Shown piece by piece: positions 10,104-21,875 of a stretch of DNA of 64,000 nt; position 1 is the stretch's first letter, and each line of letters begins with the position of its first letter. The stretch covers positions 744,001 through 808,000 of the forward strand of contig CP085825.1 of assembly GCA_020809705.1 (NCBI GenBank), in the 5' to 3' direction. The stretch comes from Calonectria ilicicola. Lineage: Eukaryota; Ascomycota; Sordariomycetes; Hypocreales; Nectriaceae. Made by a program: the position numbers and the translations under genes. The notes under the pieces were generated by a model. The model was given only the letters and a program-made list of their open reading frames with translations, was not told the DNA's origin and made no database searches.

Positions 10104-12499
10104 TTATCTTATAATTGTCTCGTTTAATAGCTTCAAGACTTGGCGTCGAGAAACTTTGGTCACGATCGTCTCTGCAAGTTCAATCACAGAAACCTCTTCC
10201 TTGACATCGAAGGTGAATAAAAAATTTCCCTTCTTGATGTAAGAAACGGTCATTCTGTTAGTGAGGCCTGCTTCTCCTGCGACGAGCAGCCTCGCCGTCC
10301 GAGAGAATTGCGGCCAAGTCATGAACTGCGAACGCATATAGTCCATGACCACATAATGCAAGGTGTCTCCGGAATAATACGGCGGCTTGGCGAGTATCTC
10401 GACGCAGTCCCAGTTGTCCCTTTTCGCAGCGATGCAAATTGCTCTCGCACGAAGCTCTTTTCTGACGGGTCTGGCATTCTCTACGATGAGAGATAATATC
10501 TTACTGTGCCCATAATAAGCTGCGGCATGATAGGGGTTTTCGTCGATCTTCATTGCGGCGTCGATATCCGGTCCAGTATCGTCGCTGAGATAGTGAGAGT
10601 AACTGGAAAGACCACGTTGTGTGTCAAGTCCCCCCGCGATGAGTGCCTCTACCAAGGACATAAAAATGGGTGAATCGCTATGGCGGAGGATGGCGCTCGA
10701 AAACGGCGTGTTTATTCGATGTTTGAGATGGATACCGGTGAGCATATCGCAACCATAGTGGTTGGGATCTGCGCCGTTTGCGAGAAGAAACCGGGTCATT
10801 CTCAACGAGTAGCTCGATGATAACGGATCCTTGGGGCATATGGCCCTTAAGAGTGGCGAGGAGCAGAGGTCCCTGTCACCGCCGACGAAAGTGACTCTAC
10901 AGGTATGCCTATTTTTCCGAACATGGACCGCGGCTCCGGCAGCAACCAATGCCCAAGCTGCGGTCTCATTCGCCAACCACGTAGCATGAGATAGGGCTGT
11001 ATGCCGATTATATATCTTGGCTCTGATAGAGGGCTTGTACTCTTTCGAGTATTCTATTTCGCAATTCGGATCTGCGCCACACTGCAGCAGCGCGTAAAGG
11101 CACTCATTGTTTTCTGAGTCCAGGGCCGCCCTGACTGAGTCCGAGGCTTTCGTTTCCACCCAGTTGTAGTTTGGGATCGCGCCCTGGGCCACCATTGACC
11201 TGACCCACTCGGCGGTTGTGTTGGCGTGAATCTTGGAAAGCTCCAAATCGAGCTGCTTCATTCTTGCCGCGTCCATGAGCTTGCGTTGGGCAATGGACCT
11301 TTGGATGAGCTCCTCATCACGGCACACTAGAACCGCAATCTTTCTCACCAGATGTTCAAAGTCTTCAATTCCTTTAAATGACATGCGGGAACATGTGCAC
11401 GTTGCGCAAGGTCCATGCACCGTTGACTTTGGGGGACCGATTTCCTCGTTCTTAGCCCTGGGGGAGCTAATTGTGGCCTTTTTGGAAGTGGCTCTTGGCT
11501 TTGAGTCCCAAACCGGCGACGTCTTCTGACCCAAAGAGCTGAGTTGAAGCGAGTTGCTTCTACTAGGTATCTCTGGCTCTTGGACATAGGTTGTCGGCGT
11601 TTCTATCTCTTCGGAGTCGACACACTGCGTAGAATCGGTCGCGACGGATAGTGGTGGGGGACTCGAGTAGTCTGCAGGTGGAGTGGGAAGTGAGGATTGT
11701 TTCTGTTCTGTTTCGACAGAGTCGTCTTCTGGTGGAGTAGGAAGTTCTGGTTGCTCCTGTTCTGTCTTAACAGGGCTGAGAACTGGACTTTGTTGGTCTT
11801 TCAGAAACTCAACCGCATCCACCTCGGTCGGCTTATATGTTGACTCTGCATATGTACTCAACAGAGTCATATTTTCCATCCACTCCATTATTCTATTATC
11901 ACCGCTATTGTGTGGTCCCCCCATTTGACGTATCGCATCGACTCGTTTTAGGATCTCGTTGGTGTCGATTCGAAGCTCTTGCACTTGCACTCGAATGACA
12001 CTGGTGTCGTCTTTAATCTTTTGCGTTATGGTTCTATACTAAGTCAATACATAGTTCACTATAGCAGCGCAAACTATATCGCAACGTACAGGGATAGCGC
12101 ATGTAGACCAATGCTGAGGGCCATCTTGTACGCCTCAAGGCTATCTCGAAGCTTCAGCACGTCTGATTTGCCAAACGCGACCCATTTTGCCTTGGTCCAA
12201 GCGTATTCTTGCGAGTACTTTTCTACTGTTTCCTTTATCTGCTCAATCACATGGTTACACCCCTTCATCGTGCTCTCCACTTGAGCGACAAAGCCATCTG
12301 GGAGGTTCGCGTTCGGACTGGACAAAGATTGGGCGAGTGGGTGCAAGACGTTTCCCAGCGCTTGCAGTTCATTGCTTACAGCATCGAGGTCTTCTTCAGA
12401 CTCACGGAATTCGCGGACGAAATGTGAGATGGTTAGAGTGGCTTTGCCGATGGCTGTAAAGATTGAGAAGGACGCGGAGACAATGCCCAGGGTCGCCAT
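10104..12499 (-). CDS. Ankyrin-repeat protein with fungal STAND-type N-terminal domain, no NACHT
   Basis: Complement of 12499-12090 and 12033-10104; 779 residues. The intron is 56 nt with GTACGT donor and TATAG acceptor. Residues 1-135 (MATLGIVSASFSIFTAIGKA..., then DLDAVSNELQALGNVLHPL) resemble the helical N-terminal domain found on fungal STAND/NLR proteins and other fungal signalling proteins. A coiled coil around the splice junction (QVQELRIDTNEILKRVDAI) follows. Next is a Pro/Glu/Thr/Ser-rich disordered region (about 180-330) with repeated ELPTPPEDD-like motifs. The C-terminal half has ankyrin-type units (LLQCGADPNCEIEY, ALVAAGAAVHVRK, FLLANGADPNHYGCD, ALIAGGLDTQRG, NPYHAAAYYGHSKILSLIVENA). 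No Walker A or B motif occurs between them, so the usual switch domain is absent rather than merely mutated. The function is unknown; a role in non-self signalling is only an inference from domain company. Confidence 0.82.
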
Positions 12500-14097
12500 G
12501 TTGAAGCCGTCGAGGGCAGGCCGGCTATGAGCATATTCTGGGCGCAACCTGAAAGCAGTTTTGTGTGTGTTTCTTCTCAATGACCGCCCATCATGTCCTC
12601 ATGAGGTGACAAGTTTATCATCACCATGACTTTGGGGCTGAGCAATTCAGCCCATCGTGTGGGCGGGGTTGTTCCGCCTTGGAGGCGTTCCTTCACCCTT
12701 GTGATTGGCTAGCTCTTGAAGGCGATGTTTTTCCATCGCGTGGCTTGGCGATTAAACTATTGATTAAACCTTGCATGCTTAATCGATAGCTGATAAATTT
12801 GGCTCTGATTCACATGTGCGCTCAATTCGTTTTGGTAGACATCCCCCAGACGTCTTAACGCCAAAACTTCAAAGTTTTTGTGTTGCTCGCCCCAGTGGCA
12901 CCCTTGATTCATTGACATAGAGCATGCACCAACTAGATCTTGGGGTATTTCCTCTTTACCCACCAGCCGCATAAATCATCTGTTATATGAATTCTGTTGG
13001 TAAAAATTTGAACCGTCACAATTAAAATGTTGTAAGAGTGTGACCAAAAACATGGTATCCTGCCGCGAAATTTATTTCTGGAGACTCAACAATAAATAAT
13101 TTGACGAAAATAAATAAAAATAGAAGAATTAATCGAGATCTCCATGATATCTACTGTCTGCACTCTTTTACAATTCCGGTTGACTTGCAGCTATTTTGCT
13201 AGTTGGATTTGGGCGGTAAAATGTGTATTCGGTCACCTGCGGACCTTCCACGTGTACACACATTTTTCTCATCGTGAGGCTCTGTGCAACTTTAAAGCAG
13301 CCCGTAGCTAGTCAGCAAACTTTCGGGAACAGATGGTGGAAATGCTTGGCCTGAGGTACAAGTCCCCTTCTCCAAGTCTTAATTAGTCATTAGAGTATGT
13401 TGAAACATACATATGGGCGGGCATACGTAATGCTTTAAGGACTAGAAATAGTTGGACTACCACCAATCAGCCTTTTCACTAGTTCTGGTTTGGGATGGTT
13501 GCTCGTACATTAGCGTTGCCAGGAAAACGAATGCCTCGGTCTCGGTATTGTTCATGGTGACCAAAATGACAGCGACTCTGGATCGAGTGACTGTTTCCGA
13601 TATTTGAAACCAGGACATGGATGACATGGCGTGTTACATCCAACTTCACCAGCCAATACCATGCGACAACGCTGCACATCACCAGAAGTGCATCACTTCC
13701 CTAATCTTCCTCGCACAAGGATGTTAAATTGCCCTCGACTCGTCCCCTGGATCACCCTAGGCACAGGCGCGAACTCCCCCCGCATTTGGTAGGCGATGTG
13801 CTTTTTTGGGGATAGTGGGGAAGCAGAGTGCGGGGGAGACCACGAGACGATGGGCAAGGGACCTCATAGGTAGTCAGCTGACCCGACGCGAAGATGCAAC
13901 CCCGTCTTCCCTGGAGCCGATCTGTCGGCATTGCGCTAGGAAGCCTCCCAGCCCCCGTCTGTGAAAATTATCTGCGTCCTCTCGAGCTCAAGAGCGACGC
14001 TCGTCGTCGGCGATAGTGACACGGCGGACAGGTGCCCCAGGGACTCTGCGCTCTCCAACAACGCCCTTGGCCCGGCCCGGCACATCCTCGGCCCACG
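12500..14097. other. Divergent promoter region, no gene seen
   Basis: Lies between the start of the ankyrin gene (minus) and the C2H2 regulator (plus). The segment about 12960-13140 is AT-rich. From 13740 to 14090 the sequence is GC-rich and probably forms promoter and leader of the C2H2 gene. Confidence 0.5.
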
Positions 14098-17000
14098 ATG
14101 GCCTCATCTCCCCCGCGTCATAAACGCCGCAAGGCCTCGTGCAAGGAATTCCAGTGCACCCACGAAGGATGCGGTCGCACCTATTCGCGGGCCGAGCACC
14201 TCCAAAGGCACCAGTTAAACCGTAAGCCGCGCCGAATTGGCCTTGGCCTTTCTTTTCTTTTCTTTTTTTTCTGCGGTTCGGTCATGCTGACGTAGTGCAG
14301 ATTCGCCCAAGGAAATTTACTACTGTGACTACCCAGGGTGCTCATTCTCATTCGTGAGAAAGGATCTCTATGCCCGTCACAAATTAAGGCACGAGCGCCA
14401 GATCCAGCAGTACGGCAACGGACGACTGTCTCAGCGCCCAAGCTCCTCTCAACGGGAGTTTACTAAACTGCCACGGCATCGTCCAAGGTACTCATTTAGT
14501 GAAGATGGATCCGGCTGGAGCGACACGCAGGATGAAGCCAGAGAAACCCCCGCCAAGGAAAAGGGCCTTGACAAGAACGATTTGTCATTAGGCGAAGGCC
14601 ACGACGAGGCAGTCGAAGGAGAGCTTGGGCAAGAGATCGGAGAGAGTTCAGGCCAGCACGACACAAACCAACGGAATGATGTGCCGAATGCACTCGGCCA
14701 CTTCGGAGAGCCAAGACCAATTCGAAGCAGAGAATCATCAATAGCGCCAGATAAGCAACAGCTCGGCACCGTGCCATTCATGCAAGCGACCGACATGTCA
14801 ATGGCCATCGCAAGCCCTGAAATGACAGCCCGACCAGATCGCAACAGGAACCAATCTTTTGTGATGCAGGGAGGACTTGCAAATGGAGACCCATTACTCG
14901 AAGACCAGCCGTTTGGACCCTCGCCTTCCAGCACGGACGAATTTACTTCATGGTTATTTAATGGGCAAAATATTAATTCCGGTTATTCTACATTCGCCCA
15001 AGGAAGCGCATTGGGTGGGATGGGGGGTTATTCGTCAAACAACTTTGGTCAGCTCTGTCCCGAATATCCTCCTCAATCCGGACTCATGGGTGGATCCTTT
15101 ATGGAACCAATGAACCTTTGGTTCCAGTCGGAAACGATTCCCATGGCCACTCCTCTAGTAGACGTTTCGCAATATGGGAAGACCGGACTATCAGAACAGA
15201 AACGACAATCTTTACTCCAGTACATGATGCAACGATTCAACGAAATTGGCTCCCAAGGAACACGATCAGCTACCGATATTAAAAATGAGATTTTCGGAAC
15301 CGATAGCGATGCCGACACCCACGTATTAAGTTTGGCGAATATGCAAAAGTACATCAACTCATACTGGGAAAACTTTCACGACCAGCTGCCCATTCTTCAT
15401 AAGCCAACTTTTGTTCCTGAGACAGCCCACGACTTTCTTCTTCTTGCAGTATTAATAATGGGAGCATCCATGCTCGACAAGAGGCTTGGATCCTCCGAAA
15501 TGACGGACAAGATCACTAAGTTTACCACTTTTGTGTCTTGGAATCTACGATGGCAAGTATTTATGCACGCCGACTCACATCCACCGGCCAAACTATGGGT
15601 GATTCAAACCCTTCTCATTTTGGAAGTATATGAAAAGCTTAACGCAACCCGCGTTCTCCACGAAAGAGCCCATATCTACTTCCCAACCACGTTATCACTT
15701 ATGCGCCGTGGAAGTGCCCTAACCGGGAAGCAATCATCATACGCCTCACGAGTTCCGACTCCCCTCATGAGCCCAAAGCTCGGAGGAGGCGCAAAATTTA
15801 CACCCGCACCAAATCGACGAGAGTTTGACCCATCTTCACCCGAAAAATGGTGGGATCACTGGATTGCGCAGGAAGCAACTCGCCGAGCCGCCTTTGCTGC
15901 CTTCATCATTGATGCTACACATGCGGCCCTATTCGGACATACCCCAACACTAGTGATTCATGAAATTAAACTTCCTCTACCTTGCGATAATACGTTATGG
16001 TCGTCAGATTCACCCTCTGAAATTGGCTGTGTTGAATCCAGTTTGTATGCCAATGGAGTCACACCAGTCACTTTCCTTGATGGACTACAAAAGACTCTGA
16101 ACGGTCAAAAAGTTCGAACGAGCCCGTTTGGAAGAATTGCTTTGCTGGCTGCTTTACTCTCAGTTACTTGGCAAATGCACCAGAGAGATCTTGACCGGTC
16201 TACTCTCGGCACGGACACAATACCAGGCGTCCAGGAAAGATGGCGACCAAAGTTATTACGGGCATTCGATTGGTGGAAAAAGGATTACGACGACGGTATT
16301 GCACACGTTAGACATGCTGCTTTCGACTGGCAGAGACTTGGTTTAAGCAGCAGAGGCGGAAGCGACGACGGTGATGCATTCCAAACCCTCGGAACCGTTC
16401 TATATCACCTGGGTCACATCACCGTATATATTAGCATGCCCGAGCTCTGCATCTTCGCAGGCGTGCCCCAGATTCTTGGACGGACAGTTACCTCACTGGA
16501 CTGGAGAAGGACGGAAGCCAAAATCAAAGAATGGGTAGCATCACCTGGCGCAATCGGCGGAGTTTATCACGCTCTTCAGCTGGTCAAGCTTATTCTCCTG
16601 CAAGAAGACCCGCATCAAAACGCGTTGGGCGAATCAAGAAACTTCAACCCACCGCCATACCCCACCTATGATGCCGGCAATGATAATCTCTTGAACCGGG
16701 CATGGGCTTTGTACTATGCTTCCTTGGTTCTATGGGCTTATGGCATTGTGCAGGATGGAAGTCTGGAACCTTTCCCGGAAAACCTTCAGTATCCTCCTGA
16801 GAGCCTACCTGCAGCTCGGGTGACGACGGAACCGAGCATCCAGTCGTCTGCAAACTCATTGGCTCAAGGTGCGACCCCGGCAACGAATATCAATGACATT
16901 CATCAACCTTCATCCGTCGAAGGAACCACGATGTCAATAACTTCAGACTATGACACTGTACGTCACAGCCGACATGAAGATCTCAAGACATACCTTCAAA

Positions 17001-17218
17001 TCATGATCCCGCCGACAATCAACTCGATCAAGGCATTTCATGTACATCAAAACCAGGCCGGAGTCGTGGGAAACCGAAATAAAATCATTGGTCTTCTTAG
17101 TGTAGTTGACGAGGCCTTGTCAGGGGCAAGGTGGGAGCTGCTGATGGAAGCAAGACACAGGCTCAGAATGGCGGCATCAATGATGAAGCACCCCGAGAGC
17201 CAAGAATTCAACAAATAA
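14098..17218 (+). CDS. C2H2 zinc-finger transcription factor with fungal-specific regulatory domain
   Basis: Join 14098-14221 and 14301-17218; 1013 residues. Two tandem C2H2 fingers lie at the N-terminus: C20-x4-C25-x12-H38-x3-H42 and C50-x4-C55-x12-H68-x3-H72, preceded by a basic RHKRRK stretch. The 79-nt intron splits the codon of H42, so finger 1 is complete only after splicing. Residues about 75-320 are disordered and rich in Gln, Ser and Asp. A fungal-specific transcription-factor domain (PF04082 type) starts near NFHDQLPILHKPTF and continues through VIQTLLILEVYEKL, WWDHWIAQEATRRAAFAAFIID and AALFGH. The combination of two C2H2 fingers with that domain is known in several fungal regulators of carbon use and development. 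No specific target can be read from the sequence. Confidence 0.9.
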
Positions 17219-18238
17219 ACGGTTACAGGAGTGAAATGACGGCGTTGTATGATAGCACTAGCTCTTTTGGTGATTGTGTGTGGGGACGGAAAATGGTCAC
17301 GAGGGATATGGCCCGTGTAGGATAGTTCTAGATCATAATCTCTGCAGGTCCGGAAAAGCTTGTGGGCCTACAAGTTTGCCACAGGCAAAATAGTACTTGT
17401 TGTTACCGCAAATATTACGAGATTTGAAAGTCCTTTCATACGTATCACAGACCTTTGTGTTGTAAATGCCCCACTGAAATGTCTGGACTTAAACGAAACG
17501 AGATAGCAATGGGCTTGCTTCCCCGCGTTTGTGGAGCGAATCGATCCTAGTTTCAGCAACCATCACAAGATCTAGAAAGCGATTTAGCGGCATCCCGGGA
17601 GCGAAGCCGATCATTTGATCGCCTTGTTGAGGTGGTTGGCACCGTGTTCGCCAGCGTTTGAAGCCTTTTTTAGCGCAGGTCGGGATGGGTACCGATAACG
17701 AAGTGTCAGAAAGCCCATATGACTAGCGCCGGTCCGCTTTAGTTTGGATGCGCCCTAATCTTGGATCGGGAGTTTGCAGAAGGTATAAAGATACGCGTGC
17801 CCCAAATGCCATGTTCATAGTGCATAATACGTGCTGCGATAAGCTGACGACCGACTTCGGACGCCGATCCGAAACCCGGAGCGCGGTGCCGGCTGGGGCC
17901 TGATAGCTCTGTCATAGCGCGGCTAATGGCCCTGATTAGCGCTATCTTTGTTACGTTATCTTGCACCATCCACTGCACGGCTTGAGTCACGCCCCGGTAT
18001 CCGCCGGCAGCTGCTCCGTCCACACCAAGGTCCGCCGTTCACGTGAGCGGTCAAAAACCTGAAGAGGCTCGGAGCTTTTTACCGAGACGTCGCCCACCCC
18101 AAGATTCGGACCACGCCCGATATTTCCCTGCCCATATTCACAGTAGGCTTTTGATTGATACTCGTTCGATTTTTACGAGGGATACCGTCCAAGCTTATAC
18201 TCGATCTCACGGATAAGCCAATTTCGCCTCCAAAAACC
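17219..18238. other. Intergenic, nothing recognised
   Basis: This is 3' flank of the C2H2 gene and promoter of the next Zn2Cys6 gene. The ORFs are short and overlap on both strands, with no domain signal. Confidence 0.5.
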
Positions 18239-21029
18239 ATGGCCCCCGGATTGGACCGAGCGCGCGTGTCCAATTCTGCCGTCGGGAGAAAGGATGTCCG
18301 CAAAGCATCTTCAGCGTATGTGGGGGTCCAATCAGCACGGTTCATTGAGGAAAATGAGTCGCGCTGGTATGCAGCCTCTTAGATAGCCAGCCAACTAACT
18401 ATCGACAGATGTCTCACATGCCGGAAGAAGAAAGTCAGATGTTCCGGAACAAGTCCTTGCACATACTGTGTAAAGCGTGGCTTGGACTGCGTAATCCGAG
18501 GACAATGCCCTAAAAGAGTATTCCTGGCGAGGTATGTTACTCGAATATATCTTTTGTACCAAACTTAGTAACACTTTTATAGTCGGGTTGAAGAACTCGA
18601 GAGCCGCTTAGCTCAATATGAGCAAGTCGAGAATGTCTTATCGACCAACCAGAGTATGCAACCATCGTCACTTACACACACCACTTGACCATGCAACTAA
18701 CATCAAAGCAAAGCTCCTTCCCAAAACAATGCTGCAACTGTCCCAGTCCAGCAATCCGAGCCACTCCCACAGCTATCCCGCCTTTCCCCACACTCAGACC
18801 CTGGACATGGAAACTCGCCTCCAAGGTCGCCTATCCTACCCCGTCCCTCTCCTAATTTCTCAGCGCCTTCAGTTAGAAATGGGGGCTCCCAAACATCACC
18901 GGCTTCAAGTTTGTGCCCCTTCTTCCACATGTAGCTGTCGTGTCTAACAATTTACAGCCATCCCGGTTGACTCAAACATGAGCTCTAGCCGTACTTTTTC
19001 ATCCAAAGTCCAAGATCTTCTATCACCTCCCTGCCAAAATGGACAAAAGAAACCAACAACATCCCCTGGATCTACCCATCCAAAGGACTCGACTTTTGAT
19101 TCAGGGATGCAAATTTCCAGCAAAAACTTTCCCAGACTACCCTCACATCAAGAAGCCCAGAGGTTGCTGGAAGTCGCCATGTTCCATCTCGGGCACACCC
19201 AACACATCATCGATGCACGGGACTTTTCAGATCGAATGTGGTTCTTCTATGCCAATAAGGATGATGATTCTCAGCTAAAAACCCCTTGGTGTTTTGAGAT
19301 GATGATTGTCATTGCCATCGGCTCGCAATTTGATGCCAACCCCGAAGGCAACGGTGACTTTTCAGGCATTGAGTTGTTTGAATACGTACATAAGAATATC
19401 CCAACGCTAAGTGAGCTGTACTTTTACGGAACGCTTGGTGTCGAGATTTATTGCTTGTTGTCGATCTACCTCCAGAACTTCCACCGAAGAGAGGAGGCCT
19501 ATCTCTATGTAAGGACTTTCTTTTGATTTTGCAGAAATGGCTATTAACATGCCGATAGATCAGTACTTCGCTGCGACTAGCAATCACACATAAGTACCAC
19601 CAAGTTTCAGGGACAAAACATCTGATGAAATCCGAAAGGGTTCATCTCAACCGTCTCTGGTGGACTGTTTATATGCAGGAAAGGTATGAACAAGAACTCC
19701 CAGAAATGTGGATACAAGCTAATGCAGGTCGATCACTAGGCGTCTTGCAGCTGCGACCGGAAACCCATCCGGAGTCAGAGATCAATCTATTGATGTGGAA
19801 CTGCCAACCAACTCTCCTGGCTTTGCACCCGCAGGACCTATTTGTGTCAACATTAATATTGCTAAGATTACGGGGCGAATCTTGTCGGGTAAGTCTAGCG
19901 ATACGTGACTGGAAACTCAACCAAGCTGACCACTTGCCACAGTTCTTTATGGCCCAGAACCCCATACCGAGGACACGTTCATCCCCAACGTTCAAGAAAT
20001 CGTGAGATCTCTTTACGAGATCTCACGAGAGATTCCATCCGACTCGGCCAAGGACTTCCAAGGCATGGATCGGGATCTTGCTTTGAGAACAACAGGGTCG
20101 CTGCATATCATGCTGTATCAGGTAATTTTATCCACGTTCTTTTTAATTCGATGCAAATACTAACCAAGCTCAGGCCACTCTCCTTACTCTACGGCCAATT
20201 ATGCTGCATGTTGCCAAGCAAGTGTTGAGTGGCGAAGGTCCCAACAGCGCAACCCTAAATGCCACGCCACTTGGAAGACTCTCAAGAACTTGCTCTGAAG
20301 CAGCCCGAAGATTACTGAAAGTCGTCTGCTCGCTCCGAGATCGAAACATTATCGGTATGATTCCTATTCCATTGTGATATTCATCCACGCTAACCAAACG
20401 CAGCCATCCATAGTTTCCCAGATTTTGATGCCGTTTGTTCGTCATCGTTCATCATGATTCTGGTGGCCATCATCGACTCGGTTTGCGATGACGGGCAGCG
20501 CTTCTCTCCGTCCCCGGGACTTCAGGATGCTTTGGAGACAATGCAATACATCGCCGATCACGGAAGTAAACATGCTTTGCAGAGAATGAAGGATTTGAAG
20601 GGAATCTGCAAAACCATGTCAAGCAAGATTCAATCTCTTCAAGCCATGAACAGTTCGCCACTTTCAGGCGGACCCTCCCCTCAGGTCATGGCTGACGGTA
20701 ATACCCCAAATATTGCGGCCTCGACGCCGGGACAACGCGGAATTTTAGACAACATGGGCCCTGTTGACAGTTCCATGGCGGGTCAGCAGGATGCTCCAGG
20801 TCAGGACTTGCAGCTTGAGCCAGATCTATGGGATAACTTTGCCAACATTTGGATCCCTCCGACAGATGGGCGGGGAGAAAACATGTACCAAGATGTCTCG
20901 ATGTCAGATGTGTCATCGGACGAGTACTACAAGGCTTATTTTTCGATGTATAACAATGCGGACTGGAGCCTCACAGGAGAGGAAATGGGAGGATTCGCAG
21001 AGTTGGGACGACACATTCAAGATGTCTAA
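18239..21029 (+). CDS. Zn2Cys6 transcription factor, ten exons
   Basis: Join 18239-18315, 18409-18531, 18583-18653, 18714-18908, 18958-19508, 19559-19683, 19728-19888, 19943-20121, 20174-20354 and 20404-21029; 762 residues. All nine introns (44-93 nt) have GT-AG ends and all phases close. The zinc cluster is C27, C30, C37, C43, C46 and C53 with the basic linker RKKKVR; the first intron ends one codon before C27. A short coiled coil (RVEELESRLAQYEQVENVL) follows, then a Ser/Pro-rich linker. The middle-homology region contains GTLGVEIYCLLSIYLQNFHRREEAY and the typical SERVHLNRLWWTVYMQER motif. The C-terminal tail is acidic and rich in Met, Asp and Tyr, which could be an activation region. Because the gene is so fragmented, only pieces appear as open frames. 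No target pathway can be inferred; the neighbours do not form a cluster. Confidence 0.9.
20001..20027. repeat. Perfect 11-bp inverted repeat in exon 8 of the Zn2Cys6 gene
   Basis: The arms are CGTGAGATCTC (20001-20011) and GAGATCTCACG (20017-20027), separated by TTTAC. It lies in coding sequence and is translated as part of IVRSLYEISRE. RNA or single-stranded DNA could form a stable hairpin. Confidence 0.8.
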
Positions 21030-21875
21030 TGTGGATGGAAAAAAGTTTCTTTTTTTTTTATGAAATGAATGACGCAGATCATACAAGCCTCACGGCATCC
21101 TCAACGATGCAGGGCTTGAAACTTGTGCCGGTTCTCTTATCAGACGGCAGGACCCTGGTTGAAGAAATAGGTACTCGATGAATGAAAGAAAAGTTCAAAA
21201 GTGGGAAGCGTATGAAATTGCTTCCCCAAGCCAATATACATACTATCCCATTGCATTAAGTGCAGGACAAATTTTTAGCCTACGAAAATTCTTAAATTAC
21301 AGATTTGCGACTACTGGCGAACCATTATGGTCCCATCGGTCTTAGACGACATCAAAATGCTCCATCTATACACCAAGACTTTTTATCACTTACTATCGAA
21401 CTTCACAATCAAGACATCGCAGCCAACCAACGTTGGAGCTCTTGCCCTGTTAATTGAAGGGTCTATCTTACTACTTATAGCCATTGTTGCTAGCTAGCTA
21501 CCCTAGCGATTATGGCTGCTTTGACGTTTATCTTATTCCTGCCAGCCACGACAGACCCAGTGAGTGAAAGATGGTCACAATACCGTTGTTGACGATATTC
21601 GCCTGTGAAATTGGGCTGTGGGTAGCCCAAGACGGGTCAGGTTGATCGAGTTGTCAATGTATTGGTCGGGCTAGGCTATTGAGGCTATCTGCAGAGTCAC
21701 AGAAGCATTGATTAGGCTACGTAGGTATGCATGTCAGCAACAGCTCTCGTATTATTGGCTGCCATCTAGCACATTATAGCATGCGTGCAACCCAAAGTTC
21801 AAGCCCCGCCACCCTTGAGTGATTTTCTTAATTTTCTATTGTCACATCCGATACTCAAATCTTGAGCGACTCCGA
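21030..21875. other. Intergenic, nothing recognised
   Basis: This is 3' flank of the Zn2Cys6 gene, with a poly-T run at 21049-21059, and 5' flank of the NLR gene. It is AT-rich and has no convincing ORF. Confidence 0.5.
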
